Below the pieces are notes generated by a model. The model was not told where the DNA came from. It saw only the letters and a list, made by a program, of their open reading frames with translations, and searched no databases. This document shows, in pieces, positions 24,177-33,852 of a stretch of 64,000 nucleotides of DNA. Within the stretch, counting starts at the first letter, position 1. Every line of letters starts with the position of its first letter. Origin of the DNA: Flavobacterium sp. CG_23.5 (GTDB lineage Bacteria > Bacteroidota > Bacteroidia > Flavobacteriales > Flavobacteriaceae); assembly GCF_017875765.1 (NCBI RefSeq), contig NZ_JAGGNA010000001.1, forward strand, positions 2,693,001 to 2,757,000. The letters are read 5' to 3'. The position numbers and the translations under genes were made by a program.

Positions 24177-27077
24177 ATGTCTGAAGAGAGAATTATTAGA
24201 ATAAACAAAGTTTTAAGGGAATTGAATATTTCTTTGGAAAGAGCTGTGGATTATCTAAAAGATAAGGGAATTGCTATTGAATCAAATCCAAACACAAAAA
24301 TTTCTGATGATGTATACAATGTCTTGTGCGGTCAGTTTGCTGGTGACAAAGGGAATAAAGAAGCTTCGAAAGAAGTAGGAGAAGAGAAGAGAAAGGAAAA
24401 GGAAGCTTTACGTGTGGAGCGTGAAAAAGAAATTGAAGAAAAGCGAAAGCTTGATGAAGAACGACAAAAACAACAAGAAGTTATAAAAGCGAGAGCTGTT
24501 ATAGCGGGACCTGTTCAAGTTGGGAAAATCGATCTTAATCCAAAAAGGGCAGCTGTTGTTCCAACTCCAAAAGCCATAGAAAAGATTGAAGTTCCAGCTG
24601 TAAAAGTTACGGAAAAAGTTACAGAAGAAAAACCTGTTGTAGTTGACGCTGTTGAAAAAGCAGCGCCAGTTCAAAAGGAACCTGTGCAAGAAAAACCTGT
24701 TGCAGACAAAAAAGAAGTTAAGCCTGTTGTTGGAATAAAAGAAGTTAAGAAGGAACCTGTACAAGAGGTTACTCCTGAAGTGAAAGCGGTTGCTAAAGTT
24801 GATGAAGCACCTGTTGACGAAACTATAACGACTCAATACCAAAAGTTATCAGGAACTACTTTGACTGGTCAAATAATTGATTTATCTCAATTTAATAAAC
24901 CAAAGAAGAAAAAAGAAGAGCCTAAAATTACTCCAAATAAACCGGGTGCTCCTGGTTCAGCTGCTGCTAATAATGCTAACAAAAATAAACGTAAAAGAAT
25001 TGCTCCAAAACCGGGTGCTCCTAGACCACCTGCTGTTCCTGGAGTTCCAGGTGCACCAAATCCTAATAAGATTACGCCAAATGTTGGTGGTGGAGGTTTT
25101 AACGCTAACAGAAGTGCAAGACCTGGTTTCGTAAAGGGAAACAGACCTGCAATTGTTGCAAAAGTGGAACCTACTGAAGAGGAAGTAAAAAACCAAATTA
25201 GAGAAACTTTAGAAAAACTACAAGGTAAAGGTGGTAAATCTAAAGCGGCTAAATATAGAAGAGATAAAAGAGATACACACCGTCAGAAATCTGATGATGA
25301 GCAAAGAGCTATTGACGAAGGAAGTAAAACTATTAAAGTTACTGAGTTTGTTACTGTAGGTGAAATTGCTATCATGATGGATGTGCCAATTACTAAAGTT
25401 ATTGGTACTTGTATGTCACTTGGAATCATGGTTACCATGAATCAACGTCTTGATGCAGAAACATTGACTATTGTAGCTGATGAATTTGGTTATGAAGTTG
25501 AGTTTATAACTGTTGATATCGAAGAAGCAATTCAAGTAGTAGCTGATAAAGAAGAAGATTTAGTCTTTAGAGCTCCTATCGTTACTGTAATGGGTCACGT
25601 CGATCACGGTAAAACATCTTTATTGGATTATATTCGTAAAGAAAATGTTATCGCAGGTGAATCTGGAGGAATAACACAGCATATTGGTGCCTATGGAGTA
25701 ACATTGGATAACGGACAAAAAATTGCATTCTTAGATACACCAGGTCACGAAGCCTTTACAGCGATGCGTGCCCGTGGAGCTCAAGTTACGGATATCGCTA
25801 TTATTGTAATTGCAGCTGATGATGACATTATGCCGCAAACAAAAGAAGCGATAAGCCATGCTCAAGCAGCTGGAGTTCCGATCATTTTCGCTATCAATAA
25901 AGTGGATAAGCCAAATGCTAATCCTGAGAAAATTAAAGAAAAATTAGCAGGTATGAATTTACTTGTTGAAGATTGGGGTGGAAAAATTCAATCTCATGAT
26001 ATTTCTGCAAAAGTAGGAACTGGTGTTAAAGAATTATTGGAAAAAGTATTGCTTGAAGCAGAACTTTTAGATTTAAAATCTAATCCAAATAAAGCGGCTT
26101 CAGGAACTGTTGTGGAAGCTTTCTTGGATAAAGGAAAAGGATATGTTTCTACTATATTAGTTCAAAACGGAACATTGAAAATTGGAGATTATATGTTGGC
26201 TGGTAAACATCATGGTAAAATTAAAGCCATGCATGATGAACGAGGAAATATTGTTACTGTAGCAGGTCCTTCGACTCCGGTATCTGTTCTTGGTTTAGAT
26301 GGTGCAGCAACAGCGGGTGATAAATTCAATATTTTTGAAGACGAAAAAGAAGCGAAACAAATTGCATCTAAACGTTCTCAATTAATGCGTGAACAATCAG
26401 TTCGTACGCAACGACATATTACGTTAGATGAAATTGGACGTAGAATTGCATTAGGTCAATTTAAAGAATTGAACATTATCCTTAAAGGAGATGTGGATGG
26501 TTCTGTTGAAGCCTTGTCAGATTCGTTCTCTAAATTATCTACCGAAGAAATACAAATCAATATTATTCATAAAGGTGTTGGAGCAATTACAGAAACTGAT
26601 GTTATGTTGGCTTCTGCTTCTGATGCGATCATCATCGGATTTAATGTTCGTCCTGCTGGAAATGCAAGACAATTAGCCGACAAAGAAGAAATTGACATCC
26701 GTTACTATTCTATCATTTACGCTGCAATCGACGACTTGAAAGATGCAATGGAAGGAATGTTGGCTCCAGAGATGAAAGAAGAAATTCTGGGTACAGCAGA
26801 AATTAGAGAGATATTCAAAATTTCTAAAGTTGGTTCTATTGCTGGAAGTATGGTTATGGATGGTAAAATTGTTAAAAATGCCAAAATGAGAATCATTAGA
26901 GAAGGTGTGGTCGTGTTTACAGGTGAGCTGTTAGCATTGAAACGTTTCAAAGATGATGTGAAAGATGTAGCTAAAGGATACGATTGTGGTATTCAAGTAA
27001 AAGGGTATAACGACATTGAAGAAAGAGATGTTATTGAATCCTACCATGAAGTAGCAGTCAAAAAGAAATTGAAATAG
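24177..27077 (+). CDS. infB: Translation initiation factor IF-2
   Basis: IF-2 is a GTPase that brings initiator tRNA to the ribosome. In order, this 966-residue protein has an N-terminal winged-helix-like region ([20 protein letters not shown]), a long charged, Pro/Ala/Lys-rich linker (about 60-330) and a conserved IF-2N segment (about 385-440). The G domain follows, with GHVDHGKTS (near 473), DTPGHEAF and NKVDKPNA, and then domains II-IV. The linker contains imperfect EKPV/KEPV-type repeats and many lysines. The stop is followed by an intrinsic terminator that ends the operon. Confidence 0.97.
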   Translation: MSEERIIRINKVLRELNISLERAVDYLKDKGIAIESNPNTKISDDVYNVLCGQFAGDKGNKEASKEVGEEKRKEKEALRVEREKEIEEKRKLDEERQKQQEVIKARAVIAGPVQVGKIDLNPKRAAVVPTPKAIEKIEVPAVKVTEKVTEEKPVVVDAVEKAAPVQKEPVQEKPVADKKEVKPVVGIKEVKKEPVQEVTPEVKAVAKVDEAPVDETITTQYQKLSGTTLTGQIIDLSQFNKPKKKKEEPKITPNKPGAPGSAAANNANKNKRKRIAPKPGAPRPPAVPGVPGAPNPNKITPNVGGGGFNANRSARPGFVKGNRPAIVAKVEPTEEEVKNQIRETLEKLQGKGGKSKAAKYRRDKRDTHRQKSDDEQRAIDEGSKTIKVTEFVTVGEIAIMMDVPITKVIGTCMSLGIMVTMNQRLDAETLTIVADEFGYEVEFITVDIEEAIQVVADKEEDLVFRAPIVTVMGHVDHGKTSLLDYIRKENVIAGESGGITQHIGAYGVTLDNGQKIAFLDTPGHEAFTAMRARGAQVTDIAIIVIAADDDIMPQTKEAISHAQAAGVPIIFAINKVDKPNANPEKIKEKLAGMNLLVEDWGGKIQSHDISAKVGTGVKELLEKVLLEAELLDLKSNPNKAASGTVVEAFLDKGKGYVSTILVQNGTLKIGDYMLAGKHHGKIKAMHDERGNIVTVAGPSTPVSVLGLDGAATAGDKFNIFEDEKEAKQIASKRSQLMREQSVRTQRHITLDEIGRRIALGQFKELNIILKGDVDGSVEALSDSFSKLSTEEIQINIIHKGVGAITETDVMLASASDAIIIGFNVRPAGNARQLADKEEIDIRYYSIIYAAIDDLKDAMEGMLAPEMKEEILGTAEIREIFKISKVGSIAGSMVMDGKIVKNAKMRIIREGVVVFTGELLALKRFKDDVKDVAKGYDCGIQVKGYNDIEERDVIESYHEVAVKKKLK

Positions 27078-27100
27078 AATTTCAAATAAATAAGTTTAAA

Positions 27101-27126
27101 AATCCCGACGAGTCGGGATTTTTTTT
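27101..27126 (+). terminator. Terminator of rimP-nusA-infB
   Basis: AATCCCGAC (27101-27109) and GTCGGGATT (27112-27120) form a 9-bp stem with a very tight loop, followed by T residues. Confidence 0.93.
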
Positions 27127-27293
27127 GTTTTTATATTTTTTGTAATCTGAAATGATACGTTAATAAAATAGTTCTGCTTTTATATATTATTGTAAATTTC
27201 AGTTATTTAATCTAGTTTTTTAAGATACTTACATTTATGTTGCAGGTATTTATTAGTACCAAAATAGTACCGTAATTCACTTTAAAATCTATT

Positions 27294-28064
27294 TCAGTAG
27301 ACTATTTTTACAGATGGCATATCGTTTGTGTCAGATCCATAATAAGAAATATACAAACTGCCATACGTATACATGCCAGCGCCATCTGGTCGTGTTTCTA
27401 TAAAATATTCATAATTAGAGGTTAAGTTTTCTCAATAATGTTTTACTTCAATCCATTGCGGATTATTTTCCCTTTGAATATATACTTTAAAATTATTTTG
27501 AGAAATTAGGAGATTGAAATCATTTATCTCGATATTGGAATACCATATAGGCAACCAAACTTTATTTTGAAAAATAATTTCGTTCGAGTTATTTGATATG
27601 GACTCAATTGTAAATCGCACAATGTCTTTAGCAATTAATCCATTGTCATAAGATACTGTTAACTCAAATTCATATACTCCTTTCTCCAGATTGCTAACTT
27701 TTGTTTTTATGGAGTTTGGATTCTCTATGGTATAACTGGTTGGACCTGTTTTTTTTGACCATTGAATTTTTGCATTATCCATATTGATTATTTCACTATG
27801 TGTTCCTCTTACGAAAAAATACCCACTTAATATTAATTGTCTGTAGCTTGATGATAAGATTGCTTGTACATCTTCTCCTGCTGTAACAGTTAGAGTTGCA
27901 TTTTGAGTAGTAGGTGTAGGTGGAGATGAGGGGGATGGAGAAGGAACAGGAATTGGAGTTGATGTAATTCGAGAATTTTCTAATGGAGCGTCATTTGAAC
28001 AACTGTTACTAATAAACAGTACGACTACGCATACCAAAAGCCGGTAATAAATTGACCTTTTCAT
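27294..28064 (-). pseudogene. Lipoprotein with PKD-like domain, interrupted by an in-frame TGA
   Basis: The first ORF (27432-28064) encodes 210 residues: a lipoprotein signal (LLVCVVVLFISNSCSND), a Pro/Ser/Thr linker with TPIPVPSPSPSSPPTP, and a K319/PKD-like beta domain (VTAGEDVQAILSS; IQWSKKTGPTSYTIENP; YEFELTVSYDNGLIAKDIVR). It stops at TGA 27432-27434 directly after WIEVKHY. The same frame then runs open for 45 more codons, with normal composition (ENLTSNYEYFIETRPDGAGM, later YGSDTNDMPSVKIVY), to a second TGA at 27294. A TGG to TGA change would explain this. The gene could be freshly inactivated, still give a truncated product, or hold a sequencing error. Confidence 0.65.
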
Positions 28065-28733
28065 AATAAAAAAGATTTAGATGTGTGCAATAAGTTCTAA
28101 TTTCTATTAAATGTAGGTTATCAATTTTGGGGTTTTCAGGATCGGATTTAGTTCATTTCGCTGGGATGTTAATCATTAATTTTTTTAAAAGTCAATAAGA
28201 TTTTATCTTTTTTAAAAACCTAGATTTCAAATATTCCTAATCAAAAAGTTTCATATTAAAATTACGAAATATTTTTTTTGAGATTCTTAAATCTCTATTA
28301 AATTGTGTCGATGGACCAATATAAAAATAATCCTGCAAGTGTGCTTTGATTGGTGAAAAGTCCTCCAGATGGTGCAAGCGCAATTGATTGCAAACATTAG
28401 TGCTAGCATTCTGCTCGTACTCTCAACCACAATTAAAAAAACAAAAAACCCAACTGGCGCTCGTTTGTCTTAATCTCTGGTGCTTGCCTGCGGCGAGTAC
28501 CTATTTACCTTGTTAAGACAAATCGTAGCGTTTGCAACGCGGATATTTAAGATGAAGGAACTTGTAAAACTCTATAAAAAAAGATACTCAGGGAAGTTAT
28601 ACTCCAATCGTAACCCAGATGAGTGGGATATGTAAGCGGTACGATAGCCCCGACCGCTAGGATATGTCAACGTTTCTATCGCGGAATTGCAATCCGTGCC
28701 CGTAAACACTGACAATACAAAACAGATTAAAAC
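28065..28733. other. 0.67-kb gene-free stretch with remnant palindromes
   Basis: No convincing ORF is present on either strand. Between about 28300 and 28720 the composition shifts to higher GC and includes REP-like inverted repeats: GCGTTTGCAACGC near 28528 and a CGGAATTGCAATCCG-type repeat near 28682. They resemble sequences I associate with REP-type repeats in Bacteroidota. The stretch looks like decayed mobile DNA, but I cannot name the element. Confidence 0.45.
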
Positions 28734-28770
28734 AAGAAACCACTTCATGGGAAGTGGTTTCTTATTTTTA
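28734..28770. terminator. Strong terminator hairpin
   Basis: AAGAAACCACTTC (28734-28746) and GAAGTGGTTTCTT (28751-28763) form a perfect 13-bp stem with an ATGG loop and a T-rich tract on the plus side. It probably ends the minus-strand SPOR gene and shields it from the left. Confidence 0.85.
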
Positions 28771-28790
28771 ACATCGAAAAATAGCCAATT

Positions 28791-29180
28791 TTATTTATTT
28801 GGTTTTATCAACAGTACATTTTTGTATTTTTTTCTAATGTCAATTAGATTGTGTTCGGCTTCCATACGAGTTTTGAAATTACCAACCCAAACTTTATAAT
28901 TTGGCGTATTGAAAACTATAGTTCCGTCAGTGTCAGTGAATTCTTGTTTAAATCCTTTCAGAGTTTTCTTTGCGTTTTCGCTGTCTCCACTATAAATTTG
29001 GATTTTGTAAAGGTCATTTGCGGAGATTGAAACGTTTAGTTTTCGCTTTTCGTTGAGTAATTGCTCAAATTTCGGGTCTTGATTTATGGTTACATTTCGA
29101 TCTTGAGCTTGTATACAACTAGAAGTGATTACTAAACCTACGGTATAAAAAAAGACTTGTTTAATAGCTAAAATTCTCAT
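28791..29180 (-). CDS. SPOR domain protein
   Basis: The 129-residue protein (start MRILAIKQVFFYTVGLVI) has a signal peptide ending near SCIQAQ. A C-terminal SPOR domain (about 57-125) shows YKIQIYSGDSENAKKTLKGF, NYKVWVGNFKTRMEAEHNLI and VLLIKP. SPOR domains bind glycan strands stripped of stem peptides at division sites. The cysteine in the signal region (TSSCIQAQ) could be a lipidation site. It is divergent from the alternative complex III operon. An upstream in-frame ATG (29201) is possible but gives a weaker signal sequence. Confidence 0.87.
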   Translation of the reverse strand: MRILAIKQVFFYTVGLVITSSCIQAQDRNVTINQDPKFEQLLNEKRKLNVSISANDLYKIQIYSGDSENAKKTLKGFKQEFTDTDGTIVFNTPNYKVWVGNFKTRMEAEHNLIDIRKKYKNVLLIKPNK

Positions 29181-29281
29181 AATGTGATTGTTTTTATGCA
29201 AAAATAGTGTTTATAGAATAAAACGAAATATTAATTATTATTTAGAATTGATATAAATTGAATTTAAGACTATTTTAAGGT

Positions 29282-29311
29282 TTTGTGAATAGTTCTTAAG
29301 TCGTATTTTTG
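29282..29311 (+). promoter_or_regulatory. Promoter of the alternative complex III / cytochrome oxidase operon
   Basis: TTTG (29282-29285), an 18-bp spacer and TATTTTTG (29304-29311) match the Bacteroidota consensus. The leader to the actA ATG is about 80 nt. It contains a weak AT-rich inverted repeat (GTTTTTTCT and AGAAAAAAC). Confidence 0.65.
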
Positions 29312-29397
29312 TGCAAGTTTTAAAGAATGTATTAGTTTTTTCTCAATGTATTATTAGAAAAAACCGTACCAATTTTAGTAGATAATCATTATACTAT

Positions 29398-30729
29398 ATG
29401 AAAAAGGTGGGTAACCATAATTCGATCTCAAGAAAATTATATTTAAGCTTAGGGCTTACTTTAGTTTTCTCTTTAGCATCAATTGCACAAACTGCGGCTC
29501 CGGCTGCAGCAACACCAGCACCTGCGGCAACTGCTGCTGTGTCAGGTGGTGATCCTGTAAAGGGAAAAGAACTTTTTAATGCGAATTGCGCAGCATGTCA
29601 TAAGTTAGATGCTAAGGCAACAGGGCCTATGTTAAGAGGCATAGCTGCAAAATACGAAAAGGCTTGGTTTTATAAATGGATTCATAATAGTTCCGATTTA
29701 ATTAAATCAGGTGATGCGCAAGCTGTAAAGGTTTACGAAGAAAATAATAAGTCAGTAATGACTGCTTTTCCTCAATTGTCTGAAGCGGATATTGATAATA
29801 TCATTGCTTATACATCTGAGCCTAAAGTAGAAGCTGCTGCTCCTATTGGAACTGCATCAGTACCTGGTACAGCTGCTCCAGAAAGCGCTATTTCGAATAA
29901 TGTTATTCTTGGTGCTTTAGGTTTAGTGATGGCTATGCTGATTGTTATGTTGTTCTTGGTGAATAAAGTTTTGACCAAAGTAGCTAAGGCTAATGGAATT
30001 GAAGTGGCTCCAAAAGAACCAACAATGCCAATTTGGAAAGCATTTGCAAGAAATCAATTTTTAGTTTTGGTAACTTCCATATTTTTACTTTTAACGGGAG
30101 CATATCTTGTTTATGGGTTTCTAATGCAAATAGGAGTAGATCAAAATTACGAACCTATTCAGCCAATTCATTATTCGCACAGAATACATGCAGGTAGTAA
30201 TGGTATTAATTGTAAATATTGTCACTCTTCTGCTAGAGTTAGTAAGCATTCAGGAATTCCTTCTTTGAATGTTTGTATGAATTGCCACAAGAATATTGCG
30301 GAAGTTTCTGATACGACTGCTACTCCGGAATATTCAAAAGCTTTTTATGATGGTGAAATTCAAAAACTTTACAAAGCAGTGGGTTGGGATCAATCAACAC
30401 AAAAATATACGGGTAAAACCGAGCCTGTAAAATGGATTCGTATTCACAATTTGCCTGATTTTGTTTATTTTAATCATGCACAGCACGTAGCTGTTGGAGG
30501 TATCGAATGTCAAACTTGTCATGGTCCTGTTCAGACTTATGAAATAATGAAACAATTTTCTCCACTTACAATGGGTTGGTGTATTAATTGCCACAGAAAG
30601 ACGGAAGTCAAAATGGAAGGCAATGAGTATTATACTAAAATTCATGAAGAGCTTTCTAAAAAATACGGTGTAGACAAATTGACTGCAGCGCAAATGGGTG
30701 GTCTGGAATGCGGTAAATGCCACTATTAA
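29398..30729 (+). CDS. actA: Alternative complex III subunit ActA (six-heme cytochrome c)
   Basis: ActA carries hemes in the quinol:cytochrome c/HiPIP oxidoreductase that replaces complex bc1. This 443-residue version has a signal peptide, an Ala/Pro-rich spacer and a class I cytochrome c domain with CAACH (about 63-67). Membrane helices follow at about 165-190 and 220-240. The C-terminal pentaheme region has CKYCH, CMNCH, CQTCH, CINCH and CGKCH. That gives six CXXCH sites in total, the first in a fused monoheme domain. The operon continues actBCDEF-coxBA with short gaps. It acts at the periplasmic face of the inner membrane. Confidence 0.93.
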   Translation: MKKVGNHNSISRKLYLSLGLTLVFSLASIAQTAAPAAATPAPAATAAVSGGDPVKGKELFNANCAACHKLDAKATGPMLRGIAAKYEKAWFYKWIHNSSDLIKSGDAQAVKVYEENNKSVMTAFPQLSEADIDNIIAYTSEPKVEAAAPIGTASVPGTAAPESAISNNVILGALGLVMAMLIVMLFLVNKVLTKVAKANGIEVAPKEPTMPIWKAFARNQFLVLVTSIFLLLTGAYLVYGFLMQIGVDQNYEPIQPIHYSHRIHAGSNGINCKYCHSSARVSKHSGIPSLNVCMNCHKNIAEVSDTTATPEYSKAFYDGEIQKLYKAVGWDQSTQKYTGKTEPVKWIRIHNLPDFVYFNHAQHVAVGGIECQTCHGPVQTYEIMKQFSPLTMGWCINCHRKTEVKMEGNEYYTKIHEELSKKYGVDKLTAAQMGGLECGKCHY

Positions 30730-30758
30730 TCAAATTATTAAGATTTTAATATTTATAT

Positions 30759-33700
30759 ATGTCATCAAACAAAAAATACTGGAAAAGTGTTGAAGAACTA
30801 GACGAAAATAGTTCTATTGTTGAGGCGCTTAGAAATAACGAATTTGTTGAAGAAATTCCTACTGATGAATTTTTAGGAAATAAAGATGCGTTGTCATCTT
30901 CTTCTACAACACGTCGTGATTTTCTAAAGTACGTTGGGTTTAGTACTGCGGCAGCTACGCTTGCAGCTTGTGAAGGGCCAGTACATAAGTCTATACCTTA
31001 TGTTCTGCAACCAGAACAAATCATTCCTGGAGTAGCAGATTATTATGCGACTTCTGTTTTTGATGGTTTTGATTTTGCTAATCTTTTAGTAAAAACACGT
31101 GAAGGGCGTCCTATTAAAATAGATAACAACACTATTGCAGGAGCTAAATTTGCTGCCAATGCTAGGATTCATGCGTCAATATTGTCATTGTATGACAGTA
31201 TGCGTTTGAAAGAACCTAAAATTGAAGGTAAAAATGCAACTTGGTCTGCTGTTGATTCAAAAATAAAATCTAGTGTAGCTGATGCTAAAGCAAAAGGTGG
31301 TCAAGTAGTATTGTTAACTAATACTCTGGCAAGTCCTTCAACTGAAAAGTTGGTTGCTGATTTTATTTCTAAAAATCCAAATGCTAAACACGTCGTTTAC
31401 GATGCGGTTTCTTCTTCGGAAGCATTAGATGCTTTTGAAACAGTTTATGGAGAAAGAGCTTTAGTTGATTATGATTTTTCAAAAGCTTCACTTATCGTTT
31501 CTGTAGGTGCTGATTTTCTTGGAGACTGGCAAGGTGGAGGATATGATTCAGGTTATGCTCAAGGTAGAATTCCGAAAAACGGAAAAATGTCTCGTCATTT
31601 CCAATTAGAATCAAATATGACTTTATCGGGTGCTGCTGCTGATAAGCGTTTTGCAATGTCAACTGCAAATCAAAAACAAGCACTTGTACTTATATACAAT
31701 ATCATTACTGGTTCTTCTGCAGCGGTAAGTTTAGATAGTAAATTTAATGCTGAAGTTACTAAGGCGGCTCAACAGTTAAAAGCTGCTGGTTCAAAAGGAG
31801 TTTTAGTTTCTGGAATTCAAGATAAAAACGCCCAATTATTAGTTTTAGCAATCAATCAAGTATTGGCTAGTGAAGCTTTTAGTACTTTGGGAACAAGACA
31901 GATTAGAAAAGGTTCAAACGAGAAAGTGACTCAATTGATTAATGATATGAAAGCGGGAAGCGTTCATACTTTAATTATGAGTGGCGTTAATCCTGTTTAT
32001 ACCCTAGCGGATAGTAAAGTCTTTGCTGATGCACTTAAAAAAGTTAAAACATCAGTTAATTTCTCTTTAAAAGAAGATGAAACTGCTTTATTAACTACAA
32101 TTGCTGCTCCGGCTCCACATTATTTAGAGTCTTGGGGAGATTTAAGTTTGACAAAAGGTTCTTATAGTATAACACAGCCTACAATTCGTCCGTTATTCAA
32201 CACAAAACAATTTCAAGAAATTTTATTGTCTTTGAATGGTGTTGCTGGTTCTTTTTACGATTATGTAAAAGGAAATGCTTTGACAATCGTTGCTGGTTCA
32301 ACTTGGAATAAGGTATTACACGACGGTGTATTTGTTGGTGCGATACCATCAGCTTCCGCCGGTTCTGCTGATTATTCTGCTGCTGCAAATGCTTTAGCAG
32401 GATCAAAAGCTGCTCAATCATTTGAATTGGTGTTGTACACTAAAACTGGATTGGGTGATGGACAACAAGCTAATAACCCTTGGTTACAAGAATTACCAGA
32501 TCCAATAACAAGAGTTTCTTGGGATAATTATGTTACTGTTTCGAATGCTGATGCTAAGAAATTAGGATTGTCAAATGAAATTGTTGCTAATGGTGGTTTG
32601 AATGGAAGTTATGCTACAATCACAACTGCTGACGGTTTAAAACTAGAAAATGTACCGGTTATTGTTCAACCAGGACAAGCTATAGGTACAGTAGGTTTAG
32701 CTTTAGGTTATGGTCGTAAAGCGGCTTTAAAAGAAGAAATGCAAGTAGGTTTAAATGCTTACTCGTTATATAAAGGCTATAATGATGTACAATCTGTATC
32801 AATAGCTAAAGCAGATGGTGAACACGAATTTGCTTGTGTTCAAGGTCAAAAAACATTAATGGGAAGAGGGGATATCATTAAAGAAACAACTTTAGAGATA
32901 TTCAATACAAAAGATGCTGAATTTTGGAACGAGCAACCAATGGTATCTTTAGACCACAAGGAAGTAGCCGCTACATCAGTAGATTTATGGGGTTCATTTG
33001 ATCGTTCTACTGGACATCACTTTAATCTATCTATTGACTTAAACGCTTGTACTGGATGTGGTGCTTGTGTAATCGCTTGTCATGCCGAAAATAACGTTCC
33101 AGTTGTTGGAAAAGCAGAGGTAAGAAGAAGTCGCGATATGCACTGGTTGCGTATTGACAGATACTATTCTTCTGAAAGTACATTTGCAGGAGATAACGAA
33201 AGAAAAGAGAATATTGCAGGTTTGTCTAGTTCATTGTCTACATTCAATGAAATGGAGAAAGCAGGGGATAATCCACAAGTTTCTTTTCAACCTGTAATGT
33301 GTCAGCATTGTAACCATGCACCTTGTGAAACAGTTTGTCCTGTGGCAGCTACCTCGCACGGTCGTCAAGGTCAAAACCAAATGGCTTATAACAGATGTGT
33401 TGGTACGCGTTACTGTGCTAATAACTGTCCTTATAAAGTACGTCGTTTTAACTGGTTCTTATATAATAAAAACAGTGAATTCGATTATCACATGAATGAC
33501 GATTTAGGACGTATGGTGTTAAATCCAGATGTTAACGTTCGTTCTCGTGGAGTTATGGAAAAATGTTCTATGTGTATTCAAATGACACAAGCAACAATTT
33601 TAAATGCAAAAAGAGAAGGACGACCTATCGTAGATGGCGAATTCCAGACTGCATGTTCAAATGCTTGTTCTACTGGAGCAATGAAATTTGGAGATGTGAA

Positions 33701-33815
33701 TGATACAGAAAGTGAAGTAACTAAGTTAGCTGCTGATGAAAGAATGTATCACTTATTAGAACATGTTGGAACAAAACCTAATGTGATTTATCATGTTAAA
33801 GTTAGAAATACCTAG
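30759..33815 (+). CDS. actB: Alternative complex III subunit ActB (molybdopterin-like and iron-sulfur subunit)
   Basis: This 1018-residue protein has a twin-arginine-type motif (TTRRDFLKYVGFSTAAATLA) and then a molybdopterin-oxidoreductase-like domain (B1, about 90-720), which in ActB proteins carries no molybdenum cofactor. A ferredoxin-type domain (B2) follows with four cysteine groups: CTGCGACVIACH, CQHCNHAPCETVCP, CVGTRYCANNCPYKVRR and CSMCIQMTQ with CSNACSTGAM. These would hold three [4Fe-4S] and one [3Fe-4S] cluster. The fusion of the two domains is standard. It passes electrons toward the ActA and ActE hemes. Confidence 0.94.
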   Translation: MSSNKKYWKSVEELDENSSIVEALRNNEFVEEIPTDEFLGNKDALSSSSTTRRDFLKYVGFSTAAATLAACEGPVHKSIPYVLQPEQIIPGVADYYATSVFDGFDFANLLVKTREGRPIKIDNNTIAGAKFAANARIHASILSLYDSMRLKEPKIEGKNATWSAVDSKIKSSVADAKAKGGQVVLLTNTLASPSTEKLVADFISKNPNAKHVVYDAVSSSEALDAFETVYGERALVDYDFSKASLIVSVGADFLGDWQGGGYDSGYAQGRIPKNGKMSRHFQLESNMTLSGAAADKRFAMSTANQKQALVLIYNIITGSSAAVSLDSKFNAEVTKAAQQLKAAGSKGVLVSGIQDKNAQLLVLAINQVLASEAFSTLGTRQIRKGSNEKVTQLINDMKAGSVHTLIMSGVNPVYTLADSKVFADALKKVKTSVNFSLKEDETALLTTIAAPAPHYLESWGDLSLTKGSYSITQPTIRPLFNTKQFQEILLSLNGVAGSFYDYVKGNALTIVAGSTWNKVLHDGVFVGAIPSASAGSADYSAAANALAGSKAAQSFELVLYTKTGLGDGQQANNPWLQELPDPITRVSWDNYVTVSNADAKKLGLSNEIVANGGLNGSYATITTADGLKLENVPVIVQPGQAIGTVGLALGYGRKAALKEEMQVGLNAYSLYKGYNDVQSVSIAKADGEHEFACVQGQKTLMGRGDIIKETTLEIFNTKDAEFWNEQPMVSLDHKEVAATSVDLWGSFDRSTGHHFNLSIDLNACTGCGACVIACHAENNVPVVGKAEVRRSRDMHWLRIDRYYSSESTFAGDNERKENIAGLSSSLSTFNEMEKAGDNPQVSFQPVMCQHCNHAPCETVCPVAATSHGRQGQNQMAYNRCVGTRYCANNCPYKVRRFNWFLYNKNSEFDYHMNDDLGRMVLNPDVNVRSRGVMEKCSMCIQMTQATILNAKREGRPIVDGEFQTACSNACSTGAMKFGDVNDTESEVTKLAADERMYHLLEHVGTKPNVIYHVKVRNT

Positions 33816-33852
33816 TACAAAAATTATTAATTAAGAAACAATATAAAGGATT

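Noticed and set aside
24408..24842. 144-codon minus-strand frame within infB
   Set aside because: It is antisense to the Lys/Val/Pro-rich linker of IF-2. The Phe/Asn/Arg-rich product is the mirror of that biased composition.
29320..29397. Riboswitch or attenuator in the act operon leader
   Set aside because: Only a weak A/T inverted repeat is present and there is no conserved aptamer-like sequence.
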